DNA of 64,000 bases, from the NCBI GenBank assembly GCA_902790675.1, contig CADASU010000001.1, positions 62,001 through 126,000 on the forward strand, written 5' to 3'. Positions 7,812 through 17,122 of this stretch are shown here, in pieces (the first letter of the stretch is position 1; each line of letters opens with the position of its first letter). Below the pieces are notes generated by a model. The model did not search any database. It was not told where the DNA came from and saw only the letters and a list, made by a program, of their open reading frames with translations. Source of the stretch: Oscillospiraceae bacterium. GTDB taxonomy: Bacteria > Bacillota > Clostridia > Oscillospirales > Ruminococcaceae. The translations under genes and the position numbers were made by a program.

Positions 7812-8270
7812 CTAAACTAAAATATTTCCATCAGAATCAGCTTCTTTACACAGCGCAATTATAAATTCAACAAATGCAATCAATGCGGGAATACATGTCC
7901 AGCAAAATAAAAGATATAAAATTCCTGAACTTGTTTTTCCAGCATAAAATTTATGAACACCTATTCCACCCAAAAAGAATGCTAATATGCAATACACGAC
8001 TTTATCAACAGCTTTAGTATTATTTGCAATGTAAATAGGCTGGCCAGAATTTGGTGAACTATTAATATTAATATTTACATCGGATTTGCTATTATCTTTG
8101 CTATCGCTCATCTTTTTCGAAACAATTATAGAATCATCACTTTTGAATAATTCAACTTCATCGCCAACAGATGGATTAAAATTTAAATCCGAAATTTTTA
8201 CTTCTTCAATCTTGCCATCGTCAGTTCCAATAGAAATCGTTTCTCCATCAATTTTAATTATTTTCGCCAT
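7812..8270 (-). CDS. TM2 domain membrane protein
   Basis: A 152-residue protein. Residues about 1-60 are beta-rich, a KOW/SH3-like strand pattern reading a small-molecule or protein interaction surface (inference). A polar linker with NINI and SPNSG follows. The TM2 domain starts near residue 88: KVVYCILAFFLGGIGVHKFYAGKTSSGILYLLFCW, then a second helix. The signature GGxGxHxFYxG is intact. TM2 proteins are inner-membrane proteins of unsettled function. The start is ATG at 8270 with GGAGAG upstream; a longer open frame lacks a ribosome binding site. It is a single-gene unit with its own terminator. Confidence 0.8.
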   Translation of the reverse strand: MAKIIKIDGETISIGTDDGKIEEVKISDLNFNPSVGDEVELFKSDDSIIVSKKMSDSKDNSKSDVNININSSPNSGQPIYIANNTKAVDKVVYCILAFFLGGIGVHKFYAGKTSSGILYLLFCWTCIPALIAFVEFIIALCKEADSDGNILV

Positions 8271-8484
8271 AATTTCTCTCCTTAATTCTATAATATTCAA
8301 ACAATATCATTAGCTTTAATTTTCAAAATTTAACAAAATAATAAATTATTTATATTATATATCGTATTTTTAGGATAAAATCTTTGTTGTAGCATACATA
8401 TTCAAACTGCAAGTAATCATAATATTTTTAGCAGTTATAATAAATCTTATGTAACAAAACATTATAACATACAAACTAAATTAA

Positions 8485-8514
8485 AAAGAACCCCAAAATT
8501 TCGGGATTCTTGAA
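8485..8514 (-). terminator. Terminator of rplM-rpsI
   Basis: AAGAACCCC and CGGGATTCTT pair around an A/T loop just past the rpsI stop on the minus strand. The tract after the stem is T-rich. Confidence 0.6.
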
Positions 8515-8522
8515 AAAATTTC

Positions 8523-8921
8523 CTAACGCTTTGAAAATTGAGGTGCTCTACGAGCAGCTTTTAAGCCATATTTCTTACGTTCTTTCATTCTAGGATCACG
8601 TGTTAAGAAACCAGCCTTTTTCAACGCAGAGCGAAAATCCGGGTTAAAAAGCAACAAAGCCCTAGAAATTCCGTGACGTATTGCACCAGCCTGGCCAGTT
8701 ACTCCGCCGCCACCAACATTGCAAACTATATCAAACTTTTCATTTGTTTCTGTCAAGCCAAGCGGTTGACGAACAATAAGTTTCAGCGTTTCCAAACCAA
8801 AATATTCATCAATATCTCGACCGTTTACAGTAATTTTACCAGAACCTTCGTAAAGCCTAACCCTAGCAACAGAACTTTTTCTTCTGCCAGTCCCATAGTA
8901 ATAAGGTTTTGAATCATACAT
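8523..8921 (-). CDS. rpsI: 30S ribosomal protein S9
   Basis: 132 residues, full length. It begins [23 protein letters not shown] and ends with the basic tail RAPQFSKR, whose final SKR contacts P-site tRNA. Middle motif [19 protein letters not shown] is intact. It is the second gene of the rplM-rpsI operon, 18 bases behind rplM, with a good ribosome binding site (GGAGG). The pairing is universal in bacteria. Confidence 0.97.
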   Translation of the reverse strand: MYDSKPYYYGTGRRKSSVARVRLYEGSGKITVNGRDIDEYFGLETLKLIVRQPLGLTETNEKFDIVCNVGGGGVTGQAGAIRHGISRALLLFNPDFRSALKKAGFLTRDPRMKERKKYGLKAARRAPQFSKR

Positions 8922-8939
8922 AAATTTTAGCCTCCTCCA

Positions 8940-9368
8940 TTAAAATTCGCAAACTTCCGGTTTTTGCGCAATATGATCATGCTTTTCTGTAGCATAAGCC
9001 CGCAAACGCTTTGCCATTTTTCTACCAAGCGAATTATGAGGAAGCATTCCCTCTACAGCTAAAGTCATTGCTTTTTCTGGATTTTCTTTCATAAGTTTAC
9101 TGTATTTAATTTCTTTTATTCCGCCTATCCATCCAGTATGCCAATAATGAACTTTTTGACCTAACTTCTTACCGGTAAGAACAGCGTCTTTGCAATTAAT
9201 TATTATTATATGATCGCCACAATCAACATGCGGAGTAAAAATAACTTTGTGTTTTCCACGAAGCATAGAAGCAGCCTTAGCAGCAACTCTTCCAAGAGGT
9301 TTCCCTGCTGCGTCTATAACAAACCATTTACGCTCCACTGTCTCAGGCTTTGCCATTGTAGTAGACAT
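8940..9368 (-). CDS. rplM: 50S ribosomal protein L13
   Basis: 142 residues, normal length. RKWFVIDAAGKPLGRVAAKAASMLRGKHK and the C-terminal GMLPHNSLGRKMAKRL segment are characteristic. It binds 23S rRNA early in 50S assembly. ATG at 9368 with GGAGG nine bases upstream; a second ATG four codons on is possible. A near-perfect promoter lies 50-78 bases upstream of the start codon. Confidence 0.97.
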   Translation of the reverse strand: MSTTMAKPETVERKWFVIDAAGKPLGRVAAKAASMLRGKHKVIFTPHVDCGDHIIIINCKDAVLTGKKLGQKVHYWHTGWIGGIKEIKYSKLMKENPEKAMTLAVEGMLPHNSLGRKMAKRLRAYATEKHDHIAQKPEVCEF

Positions 9369-9417
9369 TATTCATTTCCTCCATAAATTTTTTCCTGCAA
9401 ATAACGATTACTATGTA

Positions 9418-9446
9418 ATTATAACGTTATTAATAAAAATTGTCAA
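9418..9446 (-). promoter_or_regulatory. Consensus SigA promoter of rplM-rpsI
   Basis: On the minus strand, TTGACA (9441-9446), a 17-base spacer and TATAAT (9418-9423). Both hexamers match consensus exactly, as expected for a ribosomal protein operon. Confidence 0.85.
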
Positions 9447-9531
9447 CTATTTTTCAATATTTCTAACAATTATCTCTATTTTACTCTATTATTCTATTAT
9501 ATACTATTGTTTTCAAAAAAATGATTTTAAA

Positions 9532-9870
9532 TCAACCTGGAGGCCACGCAAGACTTCTGCCTGCCAAAACATGAAAATGTAAATGGTCTACTGTTTGTCC
9601 TCCATCTTTTCCATAATTATTGACAATTCTAAGTCCATTCTCTAAATTCAACTGCTTTGCAATAGTCTGAATAACCTTAAAAATGTGAGATATTATTTCT
9701 AATTTATCCAACGAAATATCTTGAAAATTTCTGAAATGCTCTTTTGGTATAACTAAAAAATGAACTGGCGCTTGAGGACTAGCATCATAAAATGCTAAAA
9801 CTTTTTCATCCTCGTAAATTTTTTTAGATGGAATTTCTCCTTTAACAATTTTACAAAAAATACAATCCAT
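9532..9870 (-). CDS. HIT family nucleotide-binding protein (HinT type)
   Basis: 112 residues. The start CIFCKIVKGEIPSKKIYEDEKVLAFYDASPQAPVHFLVIPKEH and the histidine triad QTVDHLHFHVLAG are standard for HinT-like purine phosphoramidases. The C-terminal WPPG completes the family length. These enzymes hydrolyse AMP-lysine or aminoacyl-adenylate type substrates. The gene follows alaS at 17 bases; an alaS-hinT pair fits a role in clearing aminoacyl-AMP (inference from context). Confidence 0.92.
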   Translation of the reverse strand: MDCIFCKIVKGEIPSKKIYEDEKVLAFYDASPQAPVHFLVIPKEHFRNFQDISLDKLEIISHIFKVIQTIAKQLNLENGLRIVNNYGKDGGQTVDHLHFHVLAGRSLAWPPG

Positions 9871-9887
9871 GCTTAGCCTCCTTTTTG

Positions 9888-12524
9888 CTACATAACATTA
9901 TTCTGAATAACTTTACAATATTCACTAGATATCAAGTCTATAGAATTATCATCAGGTAAACCTGCCATAGCCAAGTCTTTCTTGCCTCCTCCTTTTCCGC
10001 CAACTAATGATGATAATTCTTTAACTATTTTACCTGCATTTGCACCACTATCTATAGCAGACTTTCCACAAACAACCATCAATGTTAGTTTATCATCGTT
10101 CTTTGCACAAATAACTGAAACCATGTTAGAATTCTGAGATTTTATAATATCTCCAAATGGCCTCAACAATTTTGAACTTAAACCTTCTGCTTCAAAGAAT
10201 ACGCAGTTTACATTATTAATTTTTTGAGCAGAACTCTCTGAAACTCTGCTATATTCTTTTTCGTAAAAGCTTAATTCTAACTCTTCCACTTTTTTAGTCA
10301 TTTGCTTCAATTCATCGTTTATTTTAGTAACTTTTTCACAAACTTCTAATTTATTTTTTATTTTAACAGCACTGCATGTTTTATCTAAAATGTCTTCCAA
10401 TGAATTTACATAATTTAATAGTCCAAGTCCTGTTTTAGCTTCAATTCTTCTAATTCCAGACCCAACAGAAGCTTCTGACATAATTTTAAAAAGCCCCAAC
10501 TTGGAAGTATTGTCTACGTGCGTTCCACCACAAAATTCCATGGAAAAATCGCCAATTTTTACAACTCTAACAACATCTCCATATTTCTCACCAAATAGTG
10601 CTATAGCTCCAAGCTTCTCTGCACGTTGCTTTTCCATTTCTTCAGTATTAACTACAAGTCCACTCATTATAACATCATTAACTTTGCTTTCAATTTCAGC
10701 AATATTTTCCTTAGTTAAAGCTTGAAAATGATTAAAGTCAAATCTAACCCTAGATTCATCAACCAACTGCCCTGCTTGATGCACATGTTCTCCTAAAACA
10801 TTTATTAACACTTTCTGTAATATATGTGCTGCAGTATGATTTCTAGAAACAGACATCCTTTTATTTTTATCAACCAATAATTTAACAACTTGTCCTTTTT
10901 GAACTTTACCTGACATAATAACTGCTTTATGTAAATACTGACCTGTAGGTAACTTTTGACAATCAATAATTTTTGCACTAAATCCACCAGACTCTACTAT
11001 TCCAGTATCTGCAACTTGTCCACCGCTCTCAGCATAAAAAGGAGTTTTATCGAATATAAAACTAACTTCTCGATTAGCATCTGCAACATCTATTTCCTTT
11101 TCACCTTCAAAAATATTAACAACAGTTGCCTCGCTTTCCAAAGAATTATATCCTATAAACTTGGTTGAAGGAGCCTCTAACCTAGCGCTGGATTTAACCC
11201 ATCCCACACTGTTAGAATTTGCAGCCTTTCTAGCTCTTTCTTGCTGTTGCTTCATCAATTCAAAAAAACCATCTTCATCGATCTTAATATTTTTTTCACA
11301 AGAAAAATCTTTAACTATGTCAAAAGGCATTCCATAAGTATCACAAAGCTTAAAAGCATCTTTAGCGGATATTTTATTACTTTTATTTAAATATGCTTGT
11401 TCAACCAAATCAGATAGCATTATCATTCCTCTGTCAAGAATCTTCTCAAAATTCAGCTCTTCATTCAGTAATAACTGCTTTATATACGATAAATTTGCTG
11501 TCAAATCAGGATATGCTGTCTTATTTTCTGAAGCCACAGTTTCCGCAACCTCTCCTAAAAACGGTTTATTAATTCCCAATTTCTTACCATTTCTATATGC
11601 TCTACGTATTAGCCTCCTTAAAACATAGCCTCTTCCCTCATTTGAAGGCATAACACCATCCGAAGTCAAAAACACACTGCTTCTTATATGATCAGTTATT
11701 ATTCTTATCGAAACATCTTTATCCGCATTTTCACCATATTTAACATTAGCAATTTTGCAAACATGATCTAATACTTTTTTTACAGTGTCTACTTCAAATA
11801 AATTATTAACCCCTTGCGCAACACAAGCTATTCGCTCTAATCCCATGCCGGTATCGATATTAGGATGCTCCATTCGATTATAATTGCCATCATCATCTTT
11901 ATCATATTGTGAAAACACTAAGTTCCAAAATTCAATAAATCTGTCACAATCACACCCCGGACCACATTTTTCGCTACCACAGCCAAACTGTTCGCCCCTA
12001 TCATAATATATTTCAGAACACGGCCCACAAGGCCCAGTGCCTATTTCCCAAAAATTATCGTCTTTTCCTAATTTTGATACATGAGACAATTCAACTCCTA
12101 TTTCATTCAACCATATATCATACGCCTCATAGTCCTCTTCATAAACAGTAACATACAATTTATCCTTAGGCATATTCAAAACTTCAGTAACAAATTCCCA
12201 AGCCCATTTTATAGCTTCTATCTTAAAATAATCTCCAAAAGAAAAATTACCTAACATTTCAAAAAAAGTTCCGTGCCTATCAGTTTTTCCAACCAAATCA
12301 ATATCCGGCGTTCTTATACACTTTTGACAGGTAACAACTCTTTTAGAAGGAGGCGTTTCTTTGCCCAAAAACCAATTTTTCATAGGCGCCATTCCAGAAT
12401 TTATCAGCAACAAGCTATTGTCGCTTTTGGGAATAAGCGGATAACTGCCTAGTAACATATGTTGCTTATTTTCAAAAAATTGAAAAAAAGAACTTCTCAA
12501 CTCATTTAGTCCCATCCATTTCAT
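9888..12524 (-). CDS. alaS: Alanyl-tRNA synthetase
   Basis: 878 residues, usual length. N-terminal class II catalytic domain: LGSYPLIPKSDNSLLLINSGMAPMKNWF, RHGTFFEMLGNFSFGDYFK and GTGPCGPCSEIYYDRG. The editing domain has the HTAAHIL and CGGTHV metal-site motifs, and the C-terminal C-Ala region ends GKGGGKKDLAMAG. A CxxxC zinc-like cluster is present in CGSEKCGPGCDCDR. The start is ATG at 12524 with GGAGG directly upstream; a longer frame adds 19 residues with no ribosome binding site. Only about 30 bases separate the start from the acpP terminator hairpin, so expression may depend on read-through. Confidence 0.97.
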   Translation of the reverse strand: MKWMGLNELRSSFFQFFENKQHMLLGSYPLIPKSDNSLLLINSGMAPMKNWFLGKETPPSKRVVTCQKCIRTPDIDLVGKTDRHGTFFEMLGNFSFGDYFKIEAIKWAWEFVTEVLNMPKDKLYVTVYEEDYEAYDIWLNEIGVELSHVSKLGKDDNFWEIGTGPCGPCSEIYYDRGEQFGCGSEKCGPGCDCDRFIEFWNLVFSQYDKDDDGNYNRMEHPNIDTGMGLERIACVAQGVNNLFEVDTVKKVLDHVCKIANVKYGENADKDVSIRIITDHIRSSVFLTSDGVMPSNEGRGYVLRRLIRRAYRNGKKLGINKPFLGEVAETVASENKTAYPDLTANLSYIKQLLLNEELNFEKILDRGMIMLSDLVEQAYLNKSNKISAKDAFKLCDTYGMPFDIVKDFSCEKNIKIDEDGFFELMKQQQERARKAANSNSVGWVKSSARLEAPSTKFIGYNSLESEATVVNIFEGEKEIDVADANREVSFIFDKTPFYAESGGQVADTGIVESGGFSAKIIDCQKLPTGQYLHKAVIMSGKVQKGQVVKLLVDKNKRMSVSRNHTAAHILQKVLINVLGEHVHQAGQLVDESRVRFDFNHFQALTKENIAEIESKVNDVIMSGLVVNTEEMEKQRAEKLGAIALFGEKYGDVVRVVKIGDFSMEFCGGTHVDNTSKLGLFKIMSEASVGSGIRRIEAKTGLGLLNYVNSLEDILDKTCSAVKIKNKLEVCEKVTKINDELKQMTKKVEELELSFYEKEYSRVSESSAQKINNVNCVFFEAEGLSSKLLRPFGDIIKSQNSNMVSVICAKNDDKLTLMVVCGKSAIDSGANAGKIVKELSSLVGGKGGGKKDLAMAGLPDDNSIDLISSEYCKVIQNNVM

Positions 12525-12552
12525 TATTTTTTCCTCCAAAACCATATAAAAT

Positions 12553-12594
12553 AAAAAACAATAGCACTTCCAACTATTCAAGACCAGAAGCGCT
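12553..12594 (-). terminator. Terminator or attenuator between acpP and alaS
   Basis: On the minus strand, AGCGCTTC pairs with GAAGTGCT (one G-U pair) and is followed by TTGTTTTTTATTTT. It ends the fatty acid operon but sits only about 30-40 bases before the alaS start. Confidence 0.7.
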
Positions 12595-12655
12595 AAAATT
12601 ATTCAACAATATTTTAACAAAGCAAAAATCACGAATAGCCAACATGTAAAACAAA

Positions 12656-12883
12656 TTAGCTATTTGCTTCAATATATTTCACAATATCTCCAACAGTCTT
12701 CATATTTTCAACCTGGTCATCTGGAATTTCAAGTCCAAATTCTTCTTCTAGTGACATCACAAGATCAACAACGTCTAAAGAATCTGCTCCAAGATCGTCA
12801 ATAATAGAAGCTTCCATCGTTACCTTATCTTTTTCAACATCCAATTGATCTACTAAAATTTCGGCAACTTGATTAAATACCAT
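12656..12883 (-). CDS. acpP: Acyl carrier protein
   Basis: 75 residues, acidic. The phosphopantetheine attachment site is [12 protein letters not shown] (Ser near residue 36) preceded by the standard IIDDLG. It carries growing acyl chains in type II fatty acid synthesis. It is the last gene of the fab-acc operon, 99 bases after accA, with GGAGG upstream. In most clostridia acpP sits in the middle of the fab cluster, so the terminal position is a small oddity. Confidence 0.97.
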   Translation of the reverse strand: MVFNQVAEILVDQLDVEKDKVTMEASIIDDLGADSLDVVDLVMSLEEEFGLEIPDDQVENMKTVGDIVKYIEANS

Positions 12884-12982
12884 AATTTATTTCCTCCTAG
12901 ATAATTTTACAAAAATGTATTCAAAAAATATGTATTATATGATATAATGCGAAAATATCCCGCAATTATGAATAAAAAATAA

Positions 12983-13786
12983 TTATTCACTAAATAATCC
13001 TATTTTCCTGAATTTATTATAGCGACTTTCCAATAAGTTTTCAAGTGATTTTTTGCAATTTCTCTTCAAAGATTCAAACAAATACTCAACTATATTATCA
13101 CAAGTCATATTAATATCGTTATGTGCACCGCATAAAGGCTCAGAAATTATCTTATCTGCCACCCCTAGTTTTATAAGATCTTCAGCTGTAATTTTCATAG
13201 TATTAGCTGCTTCTTTTTCTTTGCTAGAATCTCTCCACAATATGTTAGCAGCACCCCTCGGAGATATAACTGAATATACCGCATTTTCTAACATTGCTAG
13301 TTCATCACACACAGCCAATCCCAGCGCACCTCCACTTCCACCTTCTCCAGTAATTATCGATATTATAGGAGTTTTTAATCTCATAAATTCTTTCAAATTT
13401 CTAGCAATAGCCTCTCCCTGGCCTCTTTCCTCAGCCTGAACTCCACAATAAGCCCCCGGCGTATCCACCAAGCAAATAACAGGCCTTTTAAACTTCTCAG
13501 CTTGTTTCGCAAGCCTTAGTGCTTTACGATATCCTTCAGGATGCGCCATAGCAAAATTTACTTCTTTGTTTTGTTCAATATTCTTACCCCTAACTGTCGC
13601 AATAACTGTAACTGGCAATTTTTCAAAAGTGGCTATTCCGCCGGTTATGGCTCTATCATCGCTATATAGCCTATCACCACACATTTCATAATAATTCTCA
13701 AATATATTAGCTATATAGTCATACGCATTCGGCCTCTTAGGATTGCGAATTATAGATAATTTTTCCCAAGCAGTTATTTTATCCAC
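12983..13786 (-). CDS. accA: Acetyl-CoA carboxylase carboxyltransferase alpha subunit
   Basis: 267 residues. It binds carboxybiotin and transfers CO2 to acetyl-CoA with AccD. The crotonase-type fold shows in AHPEGYRKALRLAKQAEKFKRPVI, DTPGAYCGVQAEERGQGEAIARNL and ITGEGGSGGALGLAVCDE; GEGGSGGA forms the oxyanion region. The N-terminus is shorter than in E. coli (319) but typical for clostridia. It overlaps the 3' end of accD by 13 bases, indicating translational coupling. Confidence 0.96.
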   Translation of the reverse strand: MDKITAWEKLSIIRNPKRPNAYDYIANIFENYYEMCGDRLYSDDRAITGGIATFEKLPVTVIATVRGKNIEQNKEVNFAMAHPEGYRKALRLAKQAEKFKRPVICLVDTPGAYCGVQAEERGQGEAIARNLKEFMRLKTPIISIITGEGGSGGALGLAVCDELAMLENAVYSVISPRGAANILWRDSSKEKEAANTMKITAEDLIKLGVADKIISEPLCGAHNDINMTCDNIVEYLFESLKRNCKKSLENLLESRYNKFRKIGLFSE

Positions 13787-14649
13787 TCTGGTATGGCCTC
13801 CCTTTTATGAAGTTTCAACAAGTGATACAAAACATGTCTCATGCGTTTTCTTTCAACTATCATATCGACAAAACCATGGCTTTGCAAAAATTCCGCAGAT
13901 TGAAACTCATCTGGTAATCTTTGCTTTATAGTTCCTTCAATAACTCTCCTGCCAGCAAATCCTACTAAAACTTTCGGCTCAGCTAATATTACATCACCCA
14001 AAGAAGCAAAAGAAGCAGTAACTCCCCCAGTTGTAGGATCTGTAAGAACTGTACAATAAAATAAGCCAGCCTCTGAATGAAGAGCAACAGCTCCAGAAGT
14101 TTTAGCCATCTGCATTAAAGACACTATTCCCTCTTGCATCCTAGCTCCACCGCTAGCTGCAAATAAAACAACCGGCAACTTTTTCTCAATTGCCCTCTCA
14201 AATGCCCTAGTAATTTTCTCGCCAACCACAGAGCCCATAGAAGCCATCATAAAATGAGAATCCATTATTCCAATAACGCAGCGTTCTCCTCTTATCTCAC
14301 ATTCTCCCGTAACAATAGCTTCCTTTAAGCCTGTCTTTGCCATAAGAGCCTTAACCTTTTCCTCATATCCAGGAAAATTTATGGGATTTACACTACTAAG
14401 ATTTGCATCATATTCAACAAAAGTTCCTTTATCCGCAGTAATTTCCAGCCGTTGCAATGCTGTCAGCCTGGAATGATATCCACAATTTGTACATATTCTA
14501 CCAACACTTTCGAAATCATCGTTAAATATGGCTGTCTGACATCTGGGACATTTAAACAAAAGACCTGATGGAATATTAACTTTATTTTTTCTCGGGTTTT
14601 TTATATCTATTTTCAAGCGAGACTTCACGATTTTAAATAAGTCTTCCAT
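13774..14649 (-). CDS. accD: Acetyl-CoA carboxylase carboxyltransferase beta subunit
   Basis: 291 residues. An N-terminal zinc ribbon (KCPRCQTAIF...ICTNCGYHSR) precedes the carboxyltransferase domain with FAASGGARMQEGIVSLMQMAK and DPTTGGVTASFASLGD. It pairs with AccA in the heterotetrameric carboxyltransferase. It is followed by accA with a 13-base overlap and preceded by accC across a 160-base gap that shows no gene. Confidence 0.96.
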   Translation of the reverse strand: MEDLFKIVKSRLKIDIKNPRKNKVNIPSGLLFKCPRCQTAIFNDDFESVGRICTNCGYHSRLTALQRLEITADKGTFVEYDANLSSVNPINFPGYEEKVKALMAKTGLKEAIVTGECEIRGERCVIGIMDSHFMMASMGSVVGEKITRAFERAIEKKLPVVLFAASGGARMQEGIVSLMQMAKTSGAVALHSEAGLFYCTVLTDPTTGGVTASFASLGDVILAEPKVLVGFAGRRVIEGTIKQRLPDEFQSAEFLQSHGFVDMIVERKRMRHVLYHLLKLHKREAIPEWIK

Positions 14650-14809
14650 AAATAAAACTCACAACCCTTCAAAAACGAAAATGCACAACTAAACCTCATA
14701 AAAGCATATAAACTCGCAACATAAAAAGCTAAAAACAAATCAAAAATCTCAAAACCCAAATTAGAATATATCACACCTTATTAATATAGTCAACCACAAA
14801 TTTAAAAAA

Positions 14810-16150
14810 TTAATACCCCAATCTAGACAAAAAACCTATATCGACATTACCACTCTTAAAATCCTCATTCCTCAGTAGTGACAATTGAAAATCTATATTT
14901 GTTGATATTCCTTCAACTATAAATTCAGCTAAAGCCCACTTCATTTTAGCAATTGCCTCATCTCTCGTTGCAGCATATGACATAACTTTAGCAATCATGC
15001 TATCATAGTGCGATGTTATAGTATAGCCGGAATATATCGCGCTATCAACTCTTATTCCATTTCCACACGGAACATATAATTCACTTATTTTCCCCGGCAC
15101 AGGCATAAATCCTTTTTCTGGCATCTCTGCATTAATCCTGCACTCTATAGCGTGGCCATTCATTTTAACGTCTTCTTGAGAAATATTTAATTTCTGCGAA
15201 TTTGCAATTTTAATCTGAGTTTTAACAATATCCACTCCAGTAACTAATTCAGTTATACCATGTTCAACTTGAATTCTAGTATTCATTTCCATAAAATAAA
15301 AATTTTTATTTTTATCTAGTAGAAATTCAGCCGTCCCAACACTACAATATTCACAAGCTTTGGCAGCAGCAACAGCAGCCTTCCCCATCTTTCCTCGAAG
15401 AATCTCATCAACAGCAGGACTAGGAGTTTCTTCAATTATTTTTTGATTGCGACGCTGCATAGAACAGTCTCTCTCTCCAAGATGGACAACATTTCCATAT
15501 TCATCGGCAATTAACTGTATTTCCACATGACGAGGATTTTCTATAAACTTTTCAATATATACTCCTGAATTTCCAAAAAAAGATTTTGCTTCATTCTGAG
15601 CAACAATTATTGCCGCCTCTAGTTCTTTTTCAGAATTAACTCTGCGAATTCCTCGTCCACCGCCTCCAGCTGTCGCCTTAATCATAACAGGATATCCTAT
15701 TTCATCAGCAATTTTTAAAGCATCATTTATATCAGTAACTAACCCATCAGAACCTGGAATAACAGGAACTCCAGCCTGTTTCATAATTTTTTTAGCTTTA
15801 ATTTTATCTCCCAAACTGTCCATAGCTTCTGGTGAAGGCCCAATAAATTTAATTCCACATATTCCACACATTTTTGCAAATCCACTATTTTCAGATAAAA
15901 AACCAAAGCCAGGATGCACCGCATCAGCTCCTGTAACTTCACAAGCTGCCAATATTGCTTTAATATTCAAATAACTATCTTGAGTTTTAGCCGGTCCAAT
16001 GCAAACAGCTTCATCTGCAATTTGAACGTGCAGCGAACTTTTATCTGCTTCAGAATAAACTGCAACTGTTGAAATCCCAAGTTCTCTGCAAGCATGTATT
16101 ATTCTTACCGCTATTTCGCCTCTGTTTGCAATTAATATTTTACCAAACAT
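14810..16150 (-). CDS. accC: Acetyl-CoA carboxylase, biotin carboxylase subunit
   Basis: 446 residues, standard length. ATP-grasp enzyme that carboxylates biotin on AccB. It starts [25 protein letters not shown]. The glycine-rich loop is [14 protein letters not shown], and the active-site signatures [15 protein letters not shown] and [15 protein letters not shown] (ExNxRxQVEH) are intact. It sits between fabZ (30 bases upstream) and accD in the lipid operon. Confidence 0.97.
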   Translation of the reverse strand: MFGKILIANRGEIAVRIIHACRELGISTVAVYSEADKSSLHVQIADEAVCIGPAKTQDSYLNIKAILAACEVTGADAVHPGFGFLSENSGFAKMCGICGIKFIGPSPEAMDSLGDKIKAKKIMKQAGVPVIPGSDGLVTDINDALKIADEIGYPVMIKATAGGGGRGIRRVNSEKELEAAIIVAQNEAKSFFGNSGVYIEKFIENPRHVEIQLIADEYGNVVHLGERDCSMQRRNQKIIEETPSPAVDEILRGKMGKAAVAAAKACEYCSVGTAEFLLDKNKNFYFMEMNTRIQVEHGITELVTGVDIVKTQIKIANSQKLNISQEDVKMNGHAIECRINAEMPEKGFMPVPGKISELYVPCGNGIRVDSAIYSGYTITSHYDSMIAKVMSYAATRDEAIAKMKWALAEFIVEGISTNIDFQLSLLRNEDFKSGNVDIGFLSRLGY

Positions 16151-16180
16151 TATAATATAACTCCTCCAGATGTTTTTTTG

Positions 16181-16612
16181 CTATTTTTCAAGTGCAAACA
16201 TAATTTGAGCCAAAACCGCTTTTTTCCCATCAACAGTTGCTATTGCCTTGCCAACTCCAATTGAGCCTTTAATTTTTATTATTTCAACATTGAGTGTCAC
16301 TGTATCTCCAGGCAAAATTTGCTTCTTAAATCGAGCTTTATCTATTCCACCAAAAAATGCAATCTTTCCCTTATTTTCAGGGACAGATAATATACAAACT
16401 GCCCCCGCCTGAGCTAACATTTCAATGGTTAAAACCCCAGGTTGAACGGGCTGATTTGGAAAATGCCCTTTAATCCAAAATTCGTCTTCTTTTACGTGTT
16501 TTTTAGCAACAACTCTCTTTCCAGGTTCTAGCTCAATAATTTCATCTATAAGCAAAAAAGGATCTCTATGCGGAATAATTGACTTTATTTGTTCTTTGTT
16601 CATCAAAGACAT
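16181..16612 (-). CDS. fabZ: 3-hydroxyacyl-ACP dehydratase FabZ
   Basis: 143 residues. The hot-dog fold dehydratase signature is present: IPHRDPFLLIDEI, then GHFPNQPVQPGVLTIEMLAQAGA with the catalytic His and Glu. It removes water from 3-hydroxyacyl-ACP in elongation. It lies between accB and accC. A start at the ATG three codons downstream is possible. Confidence 0.97.
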   Translation of the reverse strand: MSLMNKEQIKSIIPHRDPFLLIDEIIELEPGKRVVAKKHVKEDEFWIKGHFPNQPVQPGVLTIEMLAQAGAVCILSVPENKGKIAFFGGIDKARFKKQILPGDTVTLNVEIIKIKGSIGVGKAIATVDGKKAVLAQIMFALEK

Positions 16613-16659
16613 TTTATTTTACACTCCTCACATTAAACACATCAGCAAATTAAAAAAGC

Positions 16660-17109
16660 CTAATCAATGGTCATTATTGGCTGCCCATATTCTACACTTT
16701 CACCAGACTCAACTAAAATTTCTTTAACAACCCCAGTAAATTCACTCTTTACTTCATTCATTAATTTCATAGACTCAATTATATATATAACATCACCTTT
16801 ATTTACCTTGTCTCCAATTTTAACAAATGGTGGTTTGCCCGGCGAAGGAGTGCTATAAAACGTTCCAACAATTGGTGATTTAACAACATTTCCACTTAAT
16901 TCCTTTTCCGGCTCTGAATTATCAGATTTATCATCAACACTAGCTGCCATATTGGTGTTTTTAACGGTATTAACGGAATTTTTAAACGGATTAGACTCTA
17001 TAACAACCTCAAAATCCTCACACGAAACTTTTAATTTAGTTATATTTGATTTTTCAACACGATTCATAAGATAATCAATCGTATCAGTTTCAAATTTAAA
17101 ATCACGCAT
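16660..17109 (-). CDS. accB: Biotin carboxyl carrier protein of acetyl-CoA carboxylase
   Basis: 149 residues. A variable, polar N-terminal half precedes the biotinyl domain. The lysine to be biotinylated lies in YIIESMKLMNEV (canonical E-x-MK-M). The VKSPIVGTFYSTPSP thumb region is typical of bacterial BCCP. The start is ATG at 17109 with GGGAGAG upstream, 13 bases after fabF; a longer frame would run into fabF without a ribosome binding site. The biotin ligase needed to load it is encoded at 44381-45172. Confidence 0.96.
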   Translation of the reverse strand: MRDFKFETDTIDYLMNRVEKSNITKLKVSCEDFEVVIESNPFKNSVNTVKNTNMAASVDDKSDNSEPEKELSGNVVKSPIVGTFYSTPSPGKPPFVKIGDKVNKGDVIYIIESMKLMNEVKSEFTGVVKEILVESGESVEYGQPIMTID

Positions 17110-17122
17110 TATTCTTCTCTCC

